Assembly (NCBI GenBank): GCA_963576475.1
Contig: OY754964.1
Span: 7,672,986-7,736,985 of the forward strand
Direction: 5' to 3'
Length of the DNA stretch: 64,000 nucleotides
Source: Molanna angustata
Lineage: Eukaryota > Arthropoda > Insecta > Trichoptera > Molannidae
Below, one piece after another: positions 22,236-32,904 of this stretch (positions are counted from its first letter, which is position 1; each line of letters begins with the position of its first letter). Under the pieces are notes generated by a model, which was not told where the DNA came from, made no database searches, and was given only the letters and a program-made list of their open reading frames with translations. The translations under genes and the position numbers were made by a program.

Positions 22236-22557
22236 AGATACATAATAGGTATATGGTTGATATCACGTTAATAAACATCGATATTTCGCTTATTAAAATG
22301 TCGGTGAAATAAAATTTATTTTCAAGTTTATAATATATTGTCATTGACGTTGTCTTATTTCATAATCTCTTTGAAATCGTATTAGAAATGTTCTGTTTTG
22401 TCTATGTGTTGTATTATCACCGTTCTTATTTGTCAGTATACTGATTTGTCAATATGTTGTTTTGACTGTGTGTTGAATTGTCGCTGTTCTGTTATGTCGT
22501 TATCTGTTTTGACGTGTAACGAATTGTCGTGTTCTGATTTGACTTTAACGATTTGTC
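22236..22557 (-). mobile_element. Inverted-repeat element copy B, with a 16-bp periodic array
   Basis: Reverse complement of 12281-12606 with very few differences. In plus orientation the TTGTC/TTGAC-type motif ends at 22402, 22418, 22434, 22450, 22466, 22482, 22498, 22513, 22528, 22543 and 22557, a spacing of 16 then 15 and 14 bp. Confidence 0.75.
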
Positions 22558-23280
22558 ACAGAACCCAAACTTCAAGTGATTTCAAACCATTTTCTGCCAT
22601 TTTCTTTTAACCTTTCAATTTTGCTGTTGGTTATTGAGGTTATCTGAGACGCATTTCATATTTTTTATTCTGTTTGGGTGATAAGTGTTAATAACCAATG
22701 ATTTTAAGACTTCTGAGGATAATTAACGATAAAGACTAGGTAAGATTTATATTTTGTTTATTCAATATAATTCCATTTCATAGAAACAACTTCCATTTTG
22801 CGGGCCACTATTAAGAACCATGTGTGAAGTTTATTTCTTTTTGCTATGAAAGCATTAGTGTACATATTTGTTTTGAATGTTTTTATTGCTTAGAACCACA
22901 TGAGGATTTTAATTCTTTTGCTATCAAAGCGTGAAAACATCAGTGTAGATATTCATGTTTAATGTTGTTATTGTTTAAAACAATATGACAATTTTAATTC
23001 ATTATGCTATAGGAGTTTGAAAATAATTACATTAGTGTATATATTCAAGTTAAATGTTGTTATTTTTAAGAACCATGTGAGAATTTTTATTCATATAGCT
23101 ACATATTAGAGTTTAAAAATAATAACATAAGTGTGTATAAGTATTTGTGATTATAATGATTTTGTTTTATGTTCTAATTCTTGAGAATCAAAACAACTTC
23201 GATTAATTTTGCCTTTTGAACATCTTTCAGGTGTTTGTGCTTAATAGTATCCGCACCTACATAATGAGTTATTGAGCATC

Positions 23281-24133
23281 ATGAGTAAGAAAGACAGAAA
23301 ATGCGTTATTTGTAATGAGAAGGTGAATAACACGAGCGAAAAAAAATCCAGGTTTCCATCACAGGAAAGTCGGTGAGTTCTCTTTCATATTATTTTTTTT
23401 CAATTAAGGTATATTGCATATATATTTTTTGGGGTCATAAAATTATATGGGAGATGAGTTTTTTCTGTGCCTAGGCCCGTGGGACTCCAGGTGGTCAGAG
23501 TGCATTTTATATTTTATCATAATTTCAGTCTGGATCTGTGAGACGATTAATACCGTAAGTTTTCAGAATGTGGCAACTTGTTATTGGGTGCGTGTTAAAT
23601 TAATATTTCACATAGTACCTGTTAGTTGCCCGAGAAGCAATATTAAATTAATAAATAATTAGCTAAATTTATTTTATAATAATTTTATTTAGGTGTAATA
23701 AGTACCTACATTTCCTTACACCTATTATAAACCAATTAATATAAATAATGTTGGAATTTTTTTACATAGTATGACAGAAAAAAATAACAAACAAGAAAAT
23801 ATTCCAATATCCATATTCACAAAACAAAGGAAGCACATAATATTTTAAAAGATTTTTTTCTTTATGTATTCAATAATCAATACATAATGCATTTATCATT
23901 TTGATTTCAGATGCAAAGAATGGGTGAAAGCTGTAGGCAATCCAGAATTGGTATTTGTTCCAATAGAAAGATTGTGCCAAATTATGTACAAAAGTAGATA
24001 TATTGCCAAATATGTGTGTGGTGACCACTTCGACAAAAGAAGTTTTAATCGTAAAGTGAATCGACTTAAAAAAATTGCCATCCTCACTTTAAAATTATCT
24101 TCATTGTCACTTACTGATGAGCAACTTAAGTAA
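23281..24133 (+). CDS. THAP-domain protein, two exons, about 104 aa
   Basis: Exon 1 is 23281-23372 (donor GTGAGT) and exon 2 is 23911-24133 (acceptor TTTCAG); the junction restores an Arg codon. The protein has the THAP C2CH zinc-finger pattern: CVIC near residue 8, EWVKAVGNP, CGDHF for the last Cys and His, and the RLKKIAI stretch matching the family's AVPTIF-region position, here with Leu where Pro is usual. THAP domains bind specific DNA and occur in transcription regulators and P-element-type transposases. The ORF ends about ten residues after the domain, so it lacks the coiled-coil, HCF-binding or transposase parts often found. A CTTTCAG acceptor-like site near 23230 suggests a 5' untranslated exon. 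AATAAA occurs near 24373. It may be a real small regulator, or the intact head of a longer gene. Confidence 0.78.
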
Positions 24134-25169
24134 TGTTCTTTGAAGTATAATTTTGAACTTATTTTACTACAATCCAGTAATCAATTTGTTTATTATTTTC
24201 CAAAATGCTATGTTGATTTATTGAAATTGTATAATTTTTGTAGCAGACTTTAACTCATTTATATTATAAAAAAAATATATTATATTAAGTTTATATTGTA
24301 TATAAAAATATATTCATTTATATTATATTAAAAAATATATGCTGTATGTGTTATTTTCCTGTTTTTGAGTTAATAAATAAACAAAACATATTCAATGTAT
24401 TATGTTTTTCCCTGTTTATAAAATGATAAATAAACAATATGTAAACTATGCTGTGTATTTTTTACTCCTTGATTATAAAATAGACATTTAATACTTTTTT
24501 TGTAAATTAATAAAAATTAATTTTGATGTTGCCCATCACTAGTGTTGGCAGCATTTATAAAGCTCTTTCCCATCCCTATGTCTTGTCCACTTGTCAAAAG
24601 TGCAGAGAGGCAACATGACAATTTTTTATTATTTTTCTCTTATGTTGTTTTTTTCTTAATATTTTTCATACATTTTGCTAATTCAATTTTTTTGTATGGA
24701 GCTATGTCTCTTATCCGTAAGGTATTATATACTCTTTGTCTTTCGTTTGAAACCTTACTATGTCAAAATCGTCAATTTTACAGTAGAGCAAAAATCTTAT
24801 AATATTACATTTTTATAATATAACATTTGAAACAGTATAAAAACACAAAGCCTCGCGAGCTAATGTTTTTTATGTTATTTTCAAAAGAAAGTATGTTTTA
24901 ATGTTATATAATAAGACTTATAGAATGCTTTTTTGCATTACTCGCCGAGTCGCCAAAATTGATTTATGAGAATATATCCTTACGGTTATTATAATGCCAA
25001 CTGATGCCAACGTAAAATTTTGTTTGTTCCCGTCATGGCCAGAGCTCAAAAGGCACGAAATAATAAAATCCTACATAGGGAGAGGGAACAATTTACACGG
25101 AACAAGTGTTTCCTTTTGCATTGTGGGTCAGATTTACTTTACTTGCATTGTTTTACCAATTTAGCTGTC
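24134..25169. other. AT-rich intergenic DNA
   Basis: Contains the presumed 3' UTR of the THAP gene with several AATAAA signals (for example near 24373). No other gene is recognised. Confidence 0.4.
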
Positions 25170-25182
25170 AAAATGGTGATTC
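25170..25182. repeat. Target-site duplication, left of the I-type element
   Basis: AAAATGGTGATTC here is repeated exactly at 31543-31555, bracketing the LINE. Confidence 0.9.
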
Positions 25183-25422
25183 GTTTTTCCTTGATTGGCG
25201 TTGGTCAGAAACGGACGTGTGTTTGTTCCTGCGTCGACAAGCATATAAAAACTCAACCTACCTACCGAATATTCAATATTTTTAATATTATTGGTGTAAA
25301 ATTCAATCTTTCTGGCAAATTCATTTTTTACTTTGTGTTGTTATTGTGATGTCTATTTTGTAACCTGGGGTAAGTTAAATTAACATTATATATAACAGTT
25401 TTTTCCTTTTAATTTACTAACA

Positions 25423-26955
25423 ATGGAGGTTAAACCTCCGGACCCGCCTGATCCTCCAGATCTCTCTCCATCGAAACCACGATATACCAGAACGAGAAGC
25501 GACCGAGCATGGTCGGATTCTTACGACTCTGACAGCTCCCTAATTACTGTCCCAGATATAACGCCGCCGTCTCCCGGTCTCTTTGTGACAGTCCCAAATA
25601 AAAAATACGCCCAAAAACGGAAAAATAGCAGACCTTCCCTTGGTGACTTGGAAAAGGAAACCAAGACCAGTGATCATAAAAAAAAACCCGCCCTCAATGA
25701 AACACAACCCTCTGTAAATTCCACCCCCAACACTTCAGCCACCCCTCCAAATCCCTTATATGAAAGAAACACAAGAAATATTTACAATGAAACGGACAGC
25801 AGTCCATTCATAGTACACGTCTCTTCCGAAAATTCTAACCAATTATCTGCCATTGAGTTCGGAAAATGCCTTAAAAGAAACCTAGTAAAGGGAATAATTA
25901 CCGGAAGCTGTAAATTGATAGGAAAAAATAGAGCCAGCGTTGAATTTAGCAACATTACCAATGCAAATTACTTCTTAATGAAAACGTTCCCAGAATTTAG
26001 GACCTACATTCCCACGAATCAGGTTTCCCGTATGGGATTGGTGAGGGGTATCCCCGTGGGAGAGGACTTCACCAATGAGTGCCTGATGAGTGAGATGGAG
26101 GTTCCCCCTAACTATGGAAAAATACTAAAATGTCGTAGGTTAAACTACAAAGATTTGTCAACAGGACAAGCAGTTTGGAAACCCTCCAGAACGGTGGTTC
26201 TCACTTTTGATGGACAAAGAATGCCAGACCGGGTATTCTTATCCTACACCAGTATCCAAGTGGAGAAATATGAATTTCCGACTATACAGTGCTGGAAGTG
26301 CTGTAGATTCGGCCACACAAAGCCCCTGTGCAGATCACAACCACGTTGTTTCAAATGCGGTAAGGATCATCTTGGTGAAGAATGCTCTCTTCCCGAGGAT
26401 GATCTAACTTGCCTTCATTGTGCAGGCAAGCATACAGCTGTGAGTCTGAAGTGCCCTGAACTTGCGCGTCAAAAGAACATAAAACACCTTATGGCCGAAA
26501 AAAATCTTTCGTTTTTTGAAGCCTCGAAACAGGTCCCTCACTCTAAAAAATCGTTCTCAACCGTTATTTCCTCCAGCCCCTCGACATCTCAAGCCATCCC
26601 AAGCCATACGACACAACATATGGCAAACAATACTCCCAAATTTCAAAAATCCAATAAAGGAAAAACTCATAAACCAGCGTCTTCCCCTGGATTCGATAAA
26701 ACTGCCCACCAAAATCTTTCATGGTTTCCGAACGGCCAACTTCCTGAGCCAGTTAAAGGATGTGGCCTACAGTCTAGTAATAAAGCTGAGCCTAACACTT
26801 CTGAATTAATTTCAACAATTCTACAATTTATAATTAAAACCCTTCAACATAATTCTATCCTACCGTCCAACGTTGCCTCTTCATTAACCCTACTTTCATC
26901 ACTAGTTTCGTCCAATGGCCCCTCAACGGATAACGAGGATTCTACAATGGAATAG
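25423..26955 (+). CDS. I-type LINE ORF1, nucleic-acid-binding protein, 510 aa
   Basis: Proline- and serine-rich N-terminus, a central region (about residues 125-280) of the kind found in insect LINE ORF1 proteins, then three zinc knuckles around residues 288-345: CWKCCRFGHTKPLC, CFKCGKDHLGEEC and CLHCAGKHTAVSLKC. The C-terminal ~150 residues are low-complexity, Ser/Thr/Asn/Lys-rich. It should package element RNA. The ORF overlaps ORF2 by 41 bp in a different frame, so ORF2 is probably made by reinitiation or frameshifting. ATG at 25423 is the first in the frame, about 240 bp from the element's 5' end. Confidence 0.9.
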   Translation: MEVKPPDPPDPPDLSPSKPRYTRTRSDRAWSDSYDSDSSLITVPDITPPSPGLFVTVPNKKYAQKRKNSRPSLGDLEKETKTSDHKKKPALNETQPSVNSTPNTSATPPNPLYERNTRNIYNETDSSPFIVHVSSENSNQLSAIEFGKCLKRNLVKGIITGSCKLIGKNRASVEFSNITNANYFLMKTFPEFRTYIPTNQVSRMGLVRGIPVGEDFTNECLMSEMEVPPNYGKILKCRRLNYKDLSTGQAVWKPSRTVVLTFDGQRMPDRVFLSYTSIQVEKYEFPTIQCWKCCRFGHTKPLCRSQPRCFKCGKDHLGEECSLPEDDLTCLHCAGKHTAVSLKCPELARQKNIKHLMAEKNLSFFEASKQVPHSKKSFSTVISSSPSTSQAIPSHTTQHMANNTPKFQKSNKGKTHKPASSPGFDKTAHQNLSWFPNGQLPEPVKGCGLQSSNKAEPNTSELISTILQFIIKTLQHNSILPSNVASSLTLLSSLVSSNGPSTDNEDSTME

Positions 26956-29900
26956 CCGTAGTGCTATTTCCAATAAAGCAGACATCCTCCACCTATCCCA
27001 CGAAATCCAACCCTCTATCATAGCCATCTCGGAGACGTGGCTTGCCCCGGGTGCCTCTTTTAGACTCCCGGGGTATGCGTGTCTTCGCGATGACAGAAAA
27101 GATGGAAGGGGCGGTTGCGCCCTATTCATCAAACATAATATCCCATATTCCCCAATTCCTATTGGTCTGAACTCTGATCGGATTAATCTGGTTGGAGCAA
27201 AGATCGACGGGATTTCCTTTTTCTCCATTTATATTCCCCATCCCTCCTCCTCCGATATATTCCTTCTTAAATCCATTGTCTCCTCCCACTCCTCATCCCT
27301 GTTTATTTTGGGTGACCTCAACACACATCACACTAGCTGGGGTTCACATAAAACTAACAGTGCTGGAAATACACTTATGAACATGATTGATGATCTGGAC
27401 TTATGTATCCTTAATGACGGATCTCCAACACGAATCTCTCTCCCGTTTCATACTTCAAGATTGACTCCCACCCCCACCCAAAGTTTACCTATATCGCATA
27501 GACCGAGTGCTGTGGATCTTTCCTTATGCTCCCCCGGTCTTGCTCCTCTTTCCACTTGGTCACTTGATCAAGATCCCCGTAACAGTGATCACTTCCCAAT
27601 AATTATACATTTCGGAAGACAAATTCGAGAAGCCAACTACACATCATCATACAAATATAATGTAGCTAGAGCAGACTGGCATTCATTTCATAAAACAATT
27701 ATTAAGACAATTCCTGAACTTCCCACTCCAAACTCATCAAATAACACTGAATGTTATAATTCCTTTGTAAACTTGATTACTACATCAGCTGATGAGAACA
27801 TCCCTACCAAAACACCTCGTTCCCCAACAATACCACCGCCGCCATGGTGGGATGCTGAATGCACCAAGGCTGTTAGAGACAGAAAACTGGCAAGAAGGAA
27901 CTTTAAAAAAAACATGTCCGTAACTAACTTTGATAGCTATCTGGTTTCCCGAGCCAAAACCAAAAGGATTTTGAAGGATAAAAAGAAACAGGGTTGGATC
28001 AAATACTGTTCTTCTTTATCCCCTGATTCTAACGTATCTGAGATATGGAGAAAAATAAGGCAATACAGAGCAGTTTTTGATCCCCAAGTTTCAAAACCTA
28101 CATCTTCTAACTGGCAATATGAATTCTTAAATAAACTTGCTCCGCTATCGGTCCCTCCCCTTAACTCTCTACCTGATGAACGCCTTTTCTCTGATGTTAC
28201 ATGTTCTCTTGACGCTCCCTTTACCTTGCATGAATTAAGATCTGTCATAACACGAGTTCACGACTCTGCTCCAGGAATAGATGGAATCCCGTATTCGTTC
28301 CTCACCAAAGCAGATCCCGAAACCTTATCCTATTTCCTCAAAATGTCCAACTCGTTTTATGACACTGGCATCATTCCGGCAGACTGGAAAACACAAAGCA
28401 TAATTCCCATTTTAAAACCCCACAAAGACCCAAATATAGGATCTTCCTACCGCCCTATTGCGCTTTCGTGCACCCTGGGGAAAATAGTGGAACACATGCT
28501 TAAAGATAGATTGGAGCACTTCTTTGAGACCAACGGCCTGCTGGCTAGATCACAGTATGGTTTCAGGAAGGGCAAGAGCACCATCGACAATCTGAGTGTT
28601 TTCATCACCGACATCCAACTTGCCAGATCAAGGAAGGAAATGATGGCTGCTGTGTTCCTAGACGTCTCTGCTGCATATGACAATGTTCTTATCGATGTCC
28701 TTATGGGAAAACTTTTAGATACCGGTGTTCCACCAAAAACTAGGCAGTACATAAAAAATCTCCTATGCGACCGCACCTTGCTCTTATCTACGGAAAATGG
28801 GGAAAAGTCCATAAGAAAGGTGTGGAAGGGTTTACCGCAAGGATCGATTCTCAGCCCACTGCTATATAATATATACACTGCAAGTATCGAAAAAAGTCTC
28901 CTAAAACATGTAAGAATATTGCAATATGCAGACGACATTGTAATTTACATATCTGGAAAATCTACCCAAATGATAGAGCGTGAGCTAAACACAGCACTAC
29001 AATTATTACAGAAATGGCTGGATAATCACGGGCTAGAAATATCTCCGCACAAAAGTCAGTTTATGATCTTCTCAAACAGTAGGAACATTGCCCCCATAAA
29101 CATCACATATAATAATATTCACATCCCTTGCGTACCAGAGGTCAAGTTCCTAGGCATTGTGCTAAGCCGAAAACTCAACTGGAGAGCAAATATCGAACAT
29201 ATTGTATCCAAATGCCAAAAATCGCTCAATATCATAAGATCTGTATCCAGGGTGTGGTGGGGTGCTCATCCAAATACCCTCTCTCTCCTCTATAAGGCAC
29301 TAATCCGCTCTCACCTTGACTATGCTTCCTTCCTAATGGACCCGATTCCAAAATATTTGTCCATCATGTTGGAGAGGGTTCAATCAAAGGCCCTCAGAAT
29401 CATAATAGGAGCCATGCGGTCTACTCCTATCAATGCCCTTCAATTAGAATGTGCTGAGGCCCCCCTTCACCTCAGAAGACAATTCCTCGCAGATAGATTT
29501 CTTTTTAAGGCCTCCCGGCTATCAAATAACCCACTACTCCCTAAAGTCAAACTTCTTTCAGAATATGTTAATTCAAAACAAATTTGGCGAAATAAAAATC
29601 CCCCCCTGTTAGTAAATAGCTTCAAGTTCCTGAATTCTTTCGACGTTCCTTCATATAAAAATACAGTTTACCCGTTATTCTCAAGTCACCATGAATCAAA
29701 TACTTTCTACCCATTAGTACATAATTTCAATATCCACAAAAACGACCCAAAGGCTCCTTTTGTTCTTGGGGAGTGTTTGGACTCTCTTTGGCAGGATTGG
29801 ACAACCATATACACAGACGGATCTAAGAGTGAAGATGATGCATGCGTCGGGGCGGCAATATACTGTCCTGACTTCAACTCAGTCGCCATGTATAAACTTC

Positions 29901-30664
29901 CACCGGAAACATCCATTTTCACTGCAGAATGCCTCGCCATACTGGAAGCAATAAAATTCGCAGCTACAAATGGAATTAATAAAACACTTATCCTCACAGA
30001 TTCCCTTAGTGCAGTAAATAAAATCTCGGGAAACCCATCAAGGCTGCTGAACAATCTTATAATTCTTCAAATTAAACACGAAATCCTGAACCTCGGGATG
30101 CAAGGATTACAAGTGGCCATTGCTTGGATTCCAGGTCACAGTGGAATCAAGGGTAATGAGACTGCGGATGAACACGCAAAAAAGGCAATAGAAAATGGAC
30201 AAATGTCTCACAAATACATACATATAGAGGACAGATTTCCCTCCTTGTTAAAGAGACTGCACACAAGCTGGGAAAAAGAATGGAACCTTGGAAAAAGTAA
30301 AGCAGGAGTGTACTACTACATACAACAGAGCCTTCCAGTCAAGCCATGGTTCTCCATAGGTAAATTCCAAAAGAGGGATATTTCAGTAATATGTAGAATG
30401 AGACTCGGTCATACATGTTCCCCTGTCTTCCTCCACAAAATAAAAGTTAAAGATTCTCCTTTGTGTGAGTGTGGATTAGAGGATGGAACAGTCGACCACA
30501 TATTTTTGGGGTGTCCCCTTTTGGATCACTCTCCTATTTTCAACCATTGTTTAAACAACAAAATCTCTCTACCAATAAATATTACTCACCTTTTATCCAT
30601 TGCTTCTTTACCCATATATAAAATGTTGTCTAAATTTATTTCACTAAATAATATCAAAATATAA
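26915..30664 (+). CDS. I-type LINE ORF2: endonuclease, RT, RNase H, 1249 aa
   Basis: In order: an apurinic-like endonuclease (ILQWNSRSAISNK at the start, ISETWL, GDLNTHHTSWGS, SDHFPI), a reverse transcriptase (YRPIALSCTLGKIVE, FLDVSAAYDNV, GLPQGSILSPLLYNIY and the YADD active site near residue 670), RNase H (YTDGSK, ECLAILEAI, TDSLSAV, IPGHSGIKGNETAD) and a C-terminal Cys/His segment (CECGLEDGTVDHIFLGC). The protein nicks the target and primes reverse transcription there. No stop or frameshift is seen across 1249 codons. All catalytic boxes read as intact. Confidence 0.95.
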   Translation: MAPQRITRILQWNSRSAISNKADILHLSHEIQPSIIAISETWLAPGASFRLPGYACLRDDRKDGRGGCALFIKHNIPYSPIPIGLNSDRINLVGAKIDGISFFSIYIPHPSSSDIFLLKSIVSSHSSSLFILGDLNTHHTSWGSHKTNSAGNTLMNMIDDLDLCILNDGSPTRISLPFHTSRLTPTPTQSLPISHRPSAVDLSLCSPGLAPLSTWSLDQDPRNSDHFPIIIHFGRQIREANYTSSYKYNVARADWHSFHKTIIKTIPELPTPNSSNNTECYNSFVNLITTSADENIPTKTPRSPTIPPPPWWDAECTKAVRDRKLARRNFKKNMSVTNFDSYLVSRAKTKRILKDKKKQGWIKYCSSLSPDSNVSEIWRKIRQYRAVFDPQVSKPTSSNWQYEFLNKLAPLSVPPLNSLPDERLFSDVTCSLDAPFTLHELRSVITRVHDSAPGIDGIPYSFLTKADPETLSYFLKMSNSFYDTGIIPADWKTQSIIPILKPHKDPNIGSSYRPIALSCTLGKIVEHMLKDRLEHFFETNGLLARSQYGFRKGKSTIDNLSVFITDIQLARSRKEMMAAVFLDVSAAYDNVLIDVLMGKLLDTGVPPKTRQYIKNLLCDRTLLLSTENGEKSIRKVWKGLPQGSILSPLLYNIYTASIEKSLLKHVRILQYADDIVIYISGKSTQMIERELNTALQLLQKWLDNHGLEISPHKSQFMIFSNSRNIAPINITYNNIHIPCVPEVKFLGIVLSRKLNWRANIEHIVSKCQKSLNIIRSVSRVWWGAHPNTLSLLYKALIRSHLDYASFLMDPIPKYLSIMLERVQSKALRIIIGAMRSTPINALQLECAEAPLHLRRQFLADRFLFKASRLSNNPLLPKVKLLSEYVNSKQIWRNKNPPLLVNSFKFLNSFDVPSYKNTVYPLFSSHHESNTFYPLVHNFNIHKNDPKAPFVLGECLDSLWQDWTTIYTDGSKSEDDACVGAAIYCPDFNSVAMYKLPPETSIFTAECLAILEAIKFAATNGINKTLILTDSLSAVNKISGNPSRLLNNLIILQIKHEILNLGMQGLQVAIAWIPGHSGIKGNETADEHAKKAIENGQMSHKYIHIEDRFPSLLKRLHTSWEKEWNLGKSKAGVYYYIQQSLPVKPWFSIGKFQKRDISVICRMRLGHTCSPVFLHKIKVKDSPLCECGLEDGTVDHIFLGCPLLDHSPIFNHCLNNKISLPINITHLLSIASLPIYKMLSKFISLNNIKI

Positions 30665-30770
30665 TCATGCTTTACTTGAAGTCTTCCACCATCCCATTTC
30701 CTCTGCTTCCTATTATACAACTTCCTCTCCCCTGTATAGAAATCCTTCATTTTCCCCTTCCCTATATAAA

Positions 30771-31205
30771 TGTATGTATAGTATTATAGTGTATATATGG
30801 ATATGTAGTACATAAATGGATGTATAGTACTGTGGTGTATAATATAGTGTATAATATAGTGTATATATGGATATGTAGTACATAAATGGATGTATAGTAT
30901 TATAGTGTATAATATAGTGTATAATATGGTGTATATATGGATATGTAGTACATAAATGGATGTATAGTATAGTGTATAATATAGTGTATAATATAGTGTA
31001 TATATGGATATGTAGTACATAAATGGATGTATAGTATTATAGTGTATAATATAGTGTATATATGGATATGTAGTACATAAATGTATGTATAGTATTATAC
31101 TGTATAATATAGTGTATATATGGATATGTAGTACATAAATGGATGTATAGTATTATAGTGTATAATATAGTGTATATATGGATAGTAGTAGATGTATGTA
31201 TTATA
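30771..31205. repeat. Minisatellite in the LINE 3' UTR
   Basis: The block GTATATATGGATATGTAG recurs at 30791, 30861, 30931, 30998, 31056, 31114 and 31172 (the last variant). Spacing is 70, 70, 67 and then 58 bp, the difference being one or two 12-bp GTATAATATAGT subunits. Confidence 0.9.
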
Positions 31206-31542
31206 ACATAATGTTTGTTTAAATGTGCCTAATTATAATAATATTATAATGTTTGTTCAAGGGTAATAATAACCAAAAGTAGCAATGACCTATGCCAAAT
31301 AAAGATTAGCCCACCTATAATGGATACAATACAACTTGTATAAGTAAGCATCAGCCCATACTCTTTTGACTATCTGAGTTCAACATACCAGGAACAATTC
31401 CGGAGTCCTTTGCACTCTGACCAGCTAAACGCCATAATACCTGAGGACAGGTTACATTGAAACCCAAGCAAAGCATCAACCAAGACAGGCTAGAACACTG
31501 GCAACGGTGAAATAAAGCCTTTTAAAAAGTAGAAAGAAGAAG

Positions 31543-31555
31543 AAAATGGTGATTC
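31543..31555. repeat. Target-site duplication, right of the I-type element
   Basis: Exact copy of 25170-25182. Confidence 0.9.
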
Positions 31556-31811
31556 TTTACAAGTGGCCTACAACGCCAATTATATTGATTTTTTGTTTAA
31601 AGATAATCAATATTATACATATTTCGGGAAAAATATTCTTTTTTTGTGGTAACGCCTAATTTTTTTTTAAAAAAATACGTAAAAATATATAAAGAGTATA
31701 AATGGTTGGTTTTCGACATCTATCGGTAAATTTTCAAACTTATGGAAACACAATATAAAATCATTTTTACAAAAAATAACTTTATTTATACGAAATTTTG
31801 TAAAACAGGGA

Positions 31812-32270
31812 TACAGTTTAAAAATATATAAGATTACAAAATATTTAAAAACCTTCTACTTTCGTGTCAGGTCTTGAAATTTAATTATTATTTAACTATG
31901 GAGTATTATTTGAATGACATCACAAAAGCGCCGCAATGCATTTAAAAATATAAGTTTTCTTCCGATGAGAATAATATCGAAATAATAAAAAGACCATCAA
32001 AATGAAATAATATTATTATCAACAACTATTGATTATTGATTACAGTTTAAAAATATATTAGATTACAAAATATTTATATACCTTCTACTTTCGTGTCAGG
32101 TCTTGAAATTTAATTATTATTTAACTATGGAGTATTATTTGAATGACATCACAAAAGCGCCGCAATGCGTTAAAAAATATATGTTTTCTTCCGATGAGAA
32201 TAATATCGAAATAATAAAAAGGTCATCAAAATGAAATATTATTATCAACAACTATTGATTATTTATTATA
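31812..32270. repeat. Tandem pair of 229-bp units
   Basis: 31812-32040 and 32041-32270 are about 95% alike (TACAGTTTAAAAATATAT start, then CTTCTACTTTCGTGTCAGG, and GAATGACATCACAAAAGCGC). Noncoding. Confidence 0.88.
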
Positions 32271-32799
32271 AAATAATGTATGCTGTGCACGTTACAACTT
32301 TAAAAACACATTCGTTCTATATGGGCAACCCAAAGATTGGATTAATTGGACTAACATAAATAAAAAAAATACTTATGTATTTAAAAATAATCAAAATGAG
32401 GTAATTAACTACATTTTGATGATGGAGAAATGAGTGCTGTTACTCATCATAATATGCCCATGAGACACAAAGCGAAGATGCAGGTCGATAAATTGCAGCA
32501 TCCAGAGTAATTTATCTTTTCACGGCACTCACGGTTAAGGGCAAGCGTTCGTTCTTCCTCGCGGGTGCTCAGGTTGACGTGGCCAAGTCTTCATGGACTA
32601 TTGGCATCGTCATGGGCATGTTCATGGGGCGTGTGGCTGGGGCCATGTGTCCATGCGGAGTAGCCGCAAAAACAACACTGGCAATGGACTGGAAGCCCGC
32701 ACCTTGTGAAGTCCACTAGACATTGTGACGTCCACCAGGTGTTGGTTAACACTGTACCGAATATATTTTTTAAGTACCTACCATAAAAGCTTCGTTTCA

Positions 32800-32904
32800 T
32801 TTTGTTGCATGAACCGCCGAAGGCGGCCATTTACCGCGCAGCGGTAAAAAGTAGGCTGAAAGCCCTAGCTTAGAAGCTGAGCGAAGCGATGCTTCTCAGC
32901 TAGT
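32800..32904 (+). mobile_element. Cluster of short hairpins, possible Helitron 3' end
   Basis: Successive small stems are visible: GCCGAAGGCGGC, TACCGCGCAGCGGTA, GGCTGAAAGCC and GAAGCGATGCTTC. They end in CTAGT at 32900-32904. A terminal hairpin just before CTRRT is the known 3' mark of Helitrons. No 5' TC end or helicase was located, so this is tentative. Confidence 0.35.

Larger units (their letters stand above)
25183..31542 (+). mobile_element. Complete I-clade non-LTR retrotransposon, 6.36 kb
   Basis: Bounded by a perfect 13-bp target duplication. It has a short 5' UTR, ORF1 with CCHC knuckles, and ORF2 with endonuclease, RT and RNase H. A 3' UTR with an internal minisatellite and an AATAAA near 31510 follows, ending in a GAAGAAG tail. 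Having RNase H and a CCHC ORF1 places it in the I group (I/Nimb-like). Both ORFs are open, so it is a candidate for recent or current activity. Confidence 0.93.

Noticed and set aside
24980..25349. 109-codon ORF before the LINE ORF1
   Set aside because: It crosses the element's 5' border and target duplication at 25170-25183, so it is not one gene.
30784..31020. 78-codon Tyr/Ile-rich ORF
   Set aside because: Pure translation of the LINE 3' UTR minisatellite on the antisense strand.
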